From NCBI RefSeq assembly GCF_003855095.1, contig NZ_CP033972.1, positions 682,001-746,000 on the forward strand: a stretch of 64,000 nucleotides of DNA, in the 5' to 3' direction. The translations under genes and the position numbers were made by a program. This document shows positions 59,617 to 64,000 of this stretch, in pieces (positions within the stretch are counted from its first letter, which is position 1; every line of letters begins with the position of its first letter). Source of the DNA: Gordonia insulae. GTDB lineage: Bacteria > Actinomycetota > Actinomycetes > Mycobacteriales > Mycobacteriaceae. The notes beneath the pieces were generated by a model. The model saw nothing but the letters and a program-made list of their open reading frames with translations, was not told the origin of the DNA and ran no database searches.

Positions 59617-59660
59617 GGTGTCGAACTCTACGCGCGTGTATTAGGCTGGTCGACGATCGA

Positions 59661-59799
59661 AGAGGGGAGTATCCCCGACCTCGCGGCGTTTCCGTCAATA
59701 CGGTCGCTCCGGGCCACGATGCCGATCATCGTGCCGGGACCGGCCCGGATCCGTCGGTCTGGCCCGGCGTGATGCGCGGGCCCGGCGGGAGAGACCTCT
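59661..59799 (+). promoter_or_regulatory. Candidate yybP-ykoY manganese riboswitch upstream of terC
   Basis: AGAGGGGAGTA at 59661-59671 and GAGACCTCT at 59791-59799 match the two conserved ends of the yybP-ykoY aptamer, and AGAGG pairs with CCTCT to form the P1 stem. The 139-base span holds several GC-rich hairpins. A -10-like TAGGCT (59642-59647) is just upstream. The gene controlled, terC, is the classical partner of this Mn2+-sensing RNA. Confidence 0.65.
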
Positions 59800-59840
59800 G
59801 GCATCGCAAGCCTGTGCTGCGCGCTGGAGGAGATCGCTCA

Positions 59841-60827
59841 ATGGATGTAACGACAACGGTCTGGATCGTCACAGGTGTGGTGGTCCTGGCCCTGTTCGTC
59901 TTCGACTTCTTTGCCCACGTACGAGTGCCACACGCACCGTCGCTGAAAGAATCCGGTACCTGGTCCGCGATCTACATCTCGATCGCGGTGCTGTTCGGAT
60001 TCTTCGTGTGGTGGAAATGGGGTGGCACGTACGGCGGCGAGTACTTCGCCGGCTACGTCACCGAGAAGGCACTCTCGGTGGACAACCTGTTCGTGTTCGT
60101 GATCATCATGTCGAAGTTCGCGGTGCCCAAGGAGTATCAGCAGAAGGTCCTGCTGCTCGGCATCGTGATGGCGCTGGTGATGCGCACCGTCTTCATCCTC
60201 GTCGGCGCGGCCGCCATCAACGCCTACAGCTGGATCTTCTACCTGTTCGGCGCGTTCCTGATCTTCACCGCCGTCAAGCTCGTCAGCGAGAGCGACGATC
60301 CGGTGGAGCACGAGGAAGAGCGGGAGACCCGCCTCGAGCGGTTCGTGAAGCGTCACCTGCGTACCTCGGACGAGTACGACGGCGACAAGCTGTTCACCAA
60401 GGCCAACGGCAAGCGTCTCGCGACCCCGATGCTGATGGTTCTCATCGTCATCGGCTTCACCGACGTCTTGTTCGCCCTCGACTCGATCCCGGCCATCTAC
60501 GGCCTGACCCAGGAGCCCTACCTGGTGTTCACGGCCAATGCGTTCGCGCTCATGGGACTTCGCCAGCTGTACTTCCTGCTCGGCGGACTGCTCGATCGCC
60601 TGGTCTACCTGTCCTACGGGCTGTCGTTCATCCTGGCGTTCATCGGTGTGAAGCTGATCCTGCACGCACTCCACGAGAACACCTTGCCGTTCATCAACGG
60701 CGGCGAGCACGTATCGGTGCCGGAGGTGACCACGCCGGTGTCGTTGGGCGTCATCATCCTCACCCTGGTCATCACGACAGTGGCGAGCCTGATCAGCGCC
60801 AAACGACGCGAGTCGTCGGAGACCTAG
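59841..60827 (+). CDS. terC: TerC-family integral membrane protein (Mn exporter type)
   Basis: The 328-residue protein has about nine membrane segments and the TerC signatures EKALSVDNLFVFVIIM and FTDVLFALDSIPAIYG with conserved membrane Asp residues. TerC proteins such as Alx and YkoY export manganese and help metalate secreted proteins. The ATG at 59841 follows GGAGGAG. The upstream candidate Mn2+ riboswitch supports a role in manganese efflux. A tandem repeat and a hairpin follow the gene. Confidence 0.9.
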   Translation: MDVTTTVWIVTGVVVLALFVFDFFAHVRVPHAPSLKESGTWSAIYISIAVLFGFFVWWKWGGTYGGEYFAGYVTEKALSVDNLFVFVIIMSKFAVPKEYQQKVLLLGIVMALVMRTVFILVGAAAINAYSWIFYLFGAFLIFTAVKLVSESDDPVEHEEERETRLERFVKRHLRTSDEYDGDKLFTKANGKRLATPMLMVLIVIGFTDVLFALDSIPAIYGLTQEPYLVFTANAFALMGLRQLYFLLGGLLDRLVYLSYGLSFILAFIGVKLILHALHENTLPFINGGEHVSVPEVTTPVSLGVIILTLVITTVASLISAKRRESSET

Positions 60828-60889
60828 TCGCGGTCAGGCACACGTCGACGGGTCGTCGTCGCGGTCAGGCACACGTCGACGGGTCGTCG
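60828..60889 (+). repeat. Perfect 31-bp tandem repeat after terC
   Basis: Two identical 31-base units (60828-60858 and 60859-60889) begin immediately after the terC stop. Each contains CACGTCGACGGGTCGTCG. The duplicated unit is non-coding; a role in RNA 3' structure is possible. Confidence 0.9.
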
Positions 60890-60904
60890 GGGCCTCCGGC
60901 ACGA

Positions 60905-60929
60905 GCCGGGTCGGCCCTGGCGACCCGGC
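60905..60929. terminator. Bidirectional hairpin between terC and the YciI-like gene
   Basis: GCCGGGTCG (60905-60913) pairs perfectly with 60921-60929 around a 7-base loop. It lies between two convergent genes. Confidence 0.6.
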
Positions 60930-60943
60930 CCCGGCGACGTCGG

Positions 60944-61228
60944 TCAGGATTCGAACGGACCGAACACCGGGGTCCACTCGACCACCCGCACCCCGTCGAC
61001 GGCCTCGTGTGCGATGAAGGGGTCGTTGGCGAGAAACGCCTCGGCGCCGTCGAGGCTCTCGGCACGCACCAGGATCAATGCACCCGACCCATCCGGGTAC
61101 GGACCGGCCATCAGCACGTTGCCGGCGCGGTTCTCCTCACCGAGCCATTCCCGGTGCAGCGGACGGTGGGCGTCGCGCAGCGCCGCCTTCGGGGGTGCGT
61201 ACGAATAGTGCACGGCGAAGATCGCCAT
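60944..61228 (-). CDS. YciI-like protein
   Basis: The 94-residue protein has the YciI/DGPF ferredoxin-like fold: MAIFAVHYSY, HREWLGEENRAGNVLMAGPYPDGSGALILVRA and DPFIAHEAV with the family His/Asp. Function is unknown; some members are dehalogenase- or isomerase-like. Downstream of argA on the same strand, separated by 18 bases. Confidence 0.82.
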   Translation of the reverse strand: MAIFAVHYSYAPPKAALRDAHRPLHREWLGEENRAGNVLMAGPYPDGSGALILVRAESLDGAEAFLANDPFIAHEAVDGVRVVEWTPVFGPFES

Positions 61229-61246
61229 CGTCGGCTCCTGTCGTGA

Positions 61247-61753
61247 TCAGTTGAGGGTGGCCAGCATCCGGGTGTTACCGAGCGTATTGGGTTTCACGTA
61301 GCTGAGGTCGAGGAACTCGGCGACGCCGGTGTCGTAGGACCGGCACATCTCCTCGAACACCTCACGCGTGACGGGGGTGCCGTCGATCTCGGCGAAGCCG
61401 TGCCGGGCGAAGAACGATGTCTCGAAGGTGAGGACGAAGACCCGCGACAGTTGCAACTCCCGCGCCATGTCCATCAATCGGTCGACGAGCCGATGACCGA
61501 TACCCCGACCGGCGTGGGCGGTGTCGACGGCAACGGTGCGGACCTCGCCGAGGTCGGCCCACAGGACGTGCAGTGCGCCGCAGCCCACCACGACGTCGTC
61601 GAGATCCGCGACCCAGAACTCCTGCACCGCCTCGTACAGCGTGACGAGATTCTTCTCCAGCAGGATGCGGCCCGCGTACTGATCGATCAACTCCTTGATC
61701 CGCGGCACATCGGATGTCCGCGCCCGGCGGATCGACACATCGACTGGGGGCAT
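61247..61753 (-). CDS. argA: Amino-acid N-acetyltransferase (N-acetylglutamate synthase, Rv2747-type)
   Basis: The 168-residue GNAT protein has RRARTSDVPRIKELIDQYAG, the acetyl-CoA loop VRTVAVDTAHAGRGIGHRLV and a conserved C-terminus FFARHGFAEIDGTPVT. It is close to the mycobacterial short N-acetylglutamate synthase, which starts arginine synthesis. The ATG at 61753 is chosen since a -10 hexamer (TACTGT on this strand, 61762-61767) lies 8 bases upstream. Confidence 0.88.
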   Translation of the reverse strand: MPPVDVSIRRARTSDVPRIKELIDQYAGRILLEKNLVTLYEAVQEFWVADLDDVVVGCGALHVLWADLGEVRTVAVDTAHAGRGIGHRLVDRLMDMARELQLSRVFVLTFETSFFARHGFAEIDGTPVTREVFEEMCRSYDTGVAEFLDLSYVKPNTLGNTRMLATLN

Positions 61754-61761
61754 GGCAACTG

Positions 61762-61767
61762 ACAGTA
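61762..61767 (-). promoter_or_regulatory. -10 hexamer TACTGT for argA
   Basis: On the minus strand TACTGT ends 8 bases before the ATG at 61753, without a Shine-Dalgarno. Confidence 0.4.
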
Positions 61768-61956
61768 GTCGGGATCGCGCGCTGTCCGCACGGCGGTTTC
61801 GCACGGCACCCCGGGCACCGCGGGAGGGCGAATCCGGCCGCGGCGCCACGCGAGTGCGACCTGACGAACAGGTGTCGACGGTGCTGCCGATAGGCTTGGG
61901 GACGTGCGGGAGCAGTATCGTCGGGTCGGGACGCGGCCACAAGGGATCGGTGCATC

Positions 61957-62655
61957 ATGACCGATCGCATGCGCCGCGCCGTCGAGGAGCGGGGAATCGG
62001 CGGGGCCGGGCGTGGACCCGACCACATCACCGATCCGGTGGATCCGGTGCCGGTGGTCAACATCGCCAACGCGCTCACCGTCTTTCGCATCATCCTGATC
62101 CCCGTGTTCGTGGCCGCCCTGTTCATCGGCGGCGGACACGACACCGCATGGCGGATCGCTGCCGCGGTGATCTTCGCTGCGGCCGCCATCACCGATCGGT
62201 ACGACGGCAGGCTCGCGCGTCAGCGCGGTCTGGTCACCGACTTCGGCAAACTCGCCGACCCGATCGCCGACAAGGCGCTGATCGGTGCTGCGCTCGTCGG
62301 ACTGTCGATCCTCGGCGACCTGTCGTGGTGGGTGACCGCGGTGATCCTCTTCCGGGAGCTGGGTGTGACCGCACTGCGCTTCTGGGTTCTGCGGCACGGC
62401 GTCATCCCGGCCAGTCGCGGCGGCAAACTCAAGACGCTGCTCCAGGCGATCGCCATCGGTCTGTACCTGCTTCCGCTCAGCGGGGCGTGGCACGTGGCAG
62501 CTGCGGTGATCATGGGCGTCGCGCTCGTCGTGACCGTGTTCACCGGCTTCGACTACGTGTGGCAGGCGGTCGCCATGCGCAACCGTTCGACGGCCGGCGG
62601 TGAGTCGGGTGGTTCCGCGGTCGGTGATCCGCGGACCGACGCCGGTCAGCGGTGA
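61957..62655 (+). CDS. pgsA: CDP-diacylglycerol-glycerol-3-phosphate 3-phosphatidyltransferase
   Basis: PgsA makes phosphatidylglycerophosphate, the precursor of phosphatidylglycerol and cardiolipin. The 232-residue membrane protein has the CDP-alcohol phosphotransferase motif in DRYDGRLARQRGLVTDFGKLADPIADK and about five membrane segments. The N-terminal 35 residues and C-terminal 25 are cytosolic. Its position between argA and clgR matches pgsA3 (Rv2746c). Confidence 0.92.
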   Translation: MTDRMRRAVEERGIGGAGRGPDHITDPVDPVPVVNIANALTVFRIILIPVFVAALFIGGGHDTAWRIAAAVIFAAAAITDRYDGRLARQRGLVTDFGKLADPIADKALIGAALVGLSILGDLSWWVTAVILFRELGVTALRFWVLRHGVIPASRGGKLKTLLQAIAIGLYLLPLSGAWHVAAAVIMGVALVVTVFTGFDYVWQAVAMRNRSTAGGESGGSAVGDPRTDAGQR

Positions 62656-62667
62656 ATCGGCCCTCGT

Positions 62668-62685
62668 TGTTCGCCCTCGGCGCAA
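62668..62685. promoter_or_regulatory. Candidate ClgR box upstream of clgR
   Basis: TTCGCCCTCGGCGCAA contains CGC-N5-GCG, the core of the ClgR operator described in corynebacteria and mycobacteria. It lies about 190 bp before the clgR ATG. The rest of the 216-bp gap shows nothing I can name. Confidence 0.35.
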
Positions 62686-62871
62686 CCGCGGATTCACACG
62701 CGAGCCGAACGACGCCCACCGCGATATTCGACTACTGTCGTCGGCACGGACGTCAGGTGAACTGTCGGTGTGGATCGGCGGCCCCGGATCGTCGGGAACC
62801 CGGACCGGTGTCGCGGACGTTGTGTTGACGACATCATCAGTGACGGACAGTGAGCAGTGAGGAGGACCTCG

Positions 62872-63234
62872 ATGGCAGTGCTACTGCGGGAGGCGCTGGG
62901 CGACAGTCTGCGCCGGGTGCGCACGGCGCAGGGGCGAACCCTGCGTGAGGTGTCCAATGGTGCCCGGGTCAGCCTCGGCTACCTGTCGGAGGTCGAGCGT
63001 GGACAGAAAGAGGCGTCCAGCGAGCTCCTCGCGGCGATCTGTGATGCGCTCGACGTGGAGATCGCCGAACTCCTGCTCGACATCGGCCATGCCATGCTCC
63101 CGGCCGGCGGTGAGCACCTGATCGGTGCCACCGAAGCGGCAGGCACCGGAGCGGAGGTCGGAGTGCTCGACGCCAAGGTCGTCATCCCCGGACCCGCCGG
63201 ACACGCGGACACGGCAGCACTCGCGGCCGCCTGA
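62872..63234 (+). CDS. clgR: Transcriptional activator ClgR
   Basis: The 120-residue protein has a Cro/CI-type helix-turn-helix ([38 protein letters not shown]) and the short C-terminal tail typical of ClgR, which activates Clp protease and pspA-type envelope-stress genes and is itself degraded by Clp. AGGAGG lies 6 bases before the ATG. The C-terminal Ala-rich end (ALAAA) resembles a protease-recognition tail. Confidence 0.9.
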   Translation: MAVLLREALGDSLRRVRTAQGRTLREVSNGARVSLGYLSEVERGQKEASSELLAAICDALDVEIAELLLDIGHAMLPAGGEHLIGATEAAGTGAEVGVLDAKVVIPGPAGHADTAALAAA

Positions 63235-63367
63235 TCGCCTCGCCGTCCACCGGTCATCCGGTCGTCGCGTTGGTCGGCACGGAACCGCGGTGCCCCACCG
63301 GGCGACGGCCGCAGACGCTAGATTGGTTACACACTCACCGACCACCGGGAATGGAGTTGACGCAAGC

Positions 63368-64000
63368 ATGGCGAACCCGTTCGTGAAGATGTGGCGATAC
63401 CTGATGGCATTGGGTAACGCCAAGATCGACGAGAACGCAGATCCGAAGATCCAGATCCAGCAGGCGATCGAGGACGCGCAGCGTCAGCATCAGGCCCTGT
63501 CCCAGCAGGCTGCGTCGGTCATCGGCAACCAGCGGCAGCTGGAGATGAAGCTCAATCGCCAGCTCGAGGAGATCGAGAAGCTGCAGGCCAACACACGGCA
63601 GGCGCTGACGCTGGCCGATCAGGCCACCTCCGCAGGCGATGCGGCCAAGGCGCAGGAGTACACCAACGCGGCCGAGGCGTTCGCGGCACAGTTGGTCACC
63701 GCCGAGCAGAGCGTCGAGGACCTGAAGGTCCTGCACGACCAGTCGTTGCAGGCTGCGCAGCAAGCCAAGCAGGCCGTCGAGCGCAACGCGATGATGTTGC
63801 AGCAGAAGCTCGCCGAGCGGTCCAAGCTGCTCAGCCAGCTCGAGCAGGCCAAGATGCAGGAACAAGTCAGCGCCTCGCTCAACTCGATGAGCGAACTCGC
63901 GGTCCCGGGGAACACCCCCAATCTCGACCAGGTCCGCGACAAGATCGAGCGTCGGTACGCCAACGCACTCGGCGAGGCCGAACTGGCGAAGAACACCGTG
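63368..64000 (+). CDS. PspA/35-kDa antigen family protein (3' truncated by window)
   Basis: The frame runs open to the window edge, giving 211 residues. It begins [27 protein letters not shown] and continues as a long coiled coil rich in Gln, Glu and Ala ([17 protein letters not shown] and onward), typical of PspA/IM30 proteins that coat stressed membranes. It follows clgR, as Rv2744c does in M. tuberculosis. A TAGATT near 63319 suggests a separate promoter. Confidence 0.9.
   Translation, partial: MANPFVKMWRYLMALGNAKIDENADPKIQIQQAIEDAQRQHQALSQQAASVIGNQRQLEMKLNRQLEEIEKLQANTRQALTLADQATSAGDAAKAQEYTNAAEAFAAQLVTAEQSVEDLKVLHDQSLQAAQQAKQAVERNAMMLQQKLAERSKLLSQLEQAKMQEQVSASLNSMSELAVPGNTPNLDQVRDKIERRYANALGEAELAKNTV

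Overview
The window is chromosomal DNA of a high-GC actinobacterium of the order Mycobacteriales, most likely Gordonia or a close relative. I infer this from protein-level similarity and from gene order, recalled from knowledge and not searched. From left to right the backbone follows the Mycobacterium tuberculosis block Rv2850c to Rv2744c: Mg-chelatase-like gene, cobO, cobB, cysG, efpA, proS, rimP, nusA, ylxR, infB, rbfA, DHH phosphoesterase, dinF, phosphoesterase, pptT, truB, sirR, ribF, rpsO, pnp, ald and its regulator, dapB, flavodoxin, thyA, dfrA, thyX, dapA, rnj, ftsK, argA, pgsA, clgR and the pspA-like 35 kDa antigen gene.

Layout. 1-9118: cobalamin/siroheme genes, interrupted between cobB and cysG by a DevS/DevR-like two-component pair, a CPBP membrane protease, an acyl-ACP desaturase and a small Cys-rich protein; a DosR-box-like sequence lies before the desaturase. 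9230-14922: EfpA exporter, split-barrel flavoprotein, YaaA, prolyl-tRNA synthetase and a ferritin-like/lipoprotein pair. 15102-23027: translation and RNA cluster rimP-nusA-ylxR-infB-rbfA-nrnA-like-dinF. 23070-31454: lipase, metallophosphoesterase, pptT, truB, DtxR-type regulator, ribF, rpsO, pnp. 31584-36895: CBS/nucleotidyltransferase protein, NRDE protein, ald/aldR, dapB.

37104-40555 is the main accessory feature. The Rv2771c-like flavodoxin gene is split by a small serine-integrase element flanked by a 12-bp direct repeat. The element carries a complete second flavodoxin gene whose ATG overlaps the stop codon of the broken host gene, two unrecognised divergent genes of foreign look (one HEPN-like), a decayed HExxH protease-like gene and a decayed integrase.

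40797-50679: small hypothetical gene, TetR regulator with target, thyA-dfrA, a YcaQ-like protein, an oxidoreductase, a second TetR with a DUF1304 protein, a HAD phosphatase, a secreted tyrosine phosphatase and a Tat-exported PhoD. 50817-59186: DUF427 protein, thyX, dapA-rnj, TIGR03085 protein, ftsK. 59194-64000: YjbR-like protein, terC behind a candidate yybP-ykoY manganese riboswitch, YciI-like protein, argA, pgsA, clgR and the start of the pspA-like gene.

Many genes have a TANNNT -10 hexamer 5-8 bases before the start codon and no Shine-Dalgarno, as expected for leaderless transcripts common in this order. No tRNA, rRNA or CRISPR array was seen.
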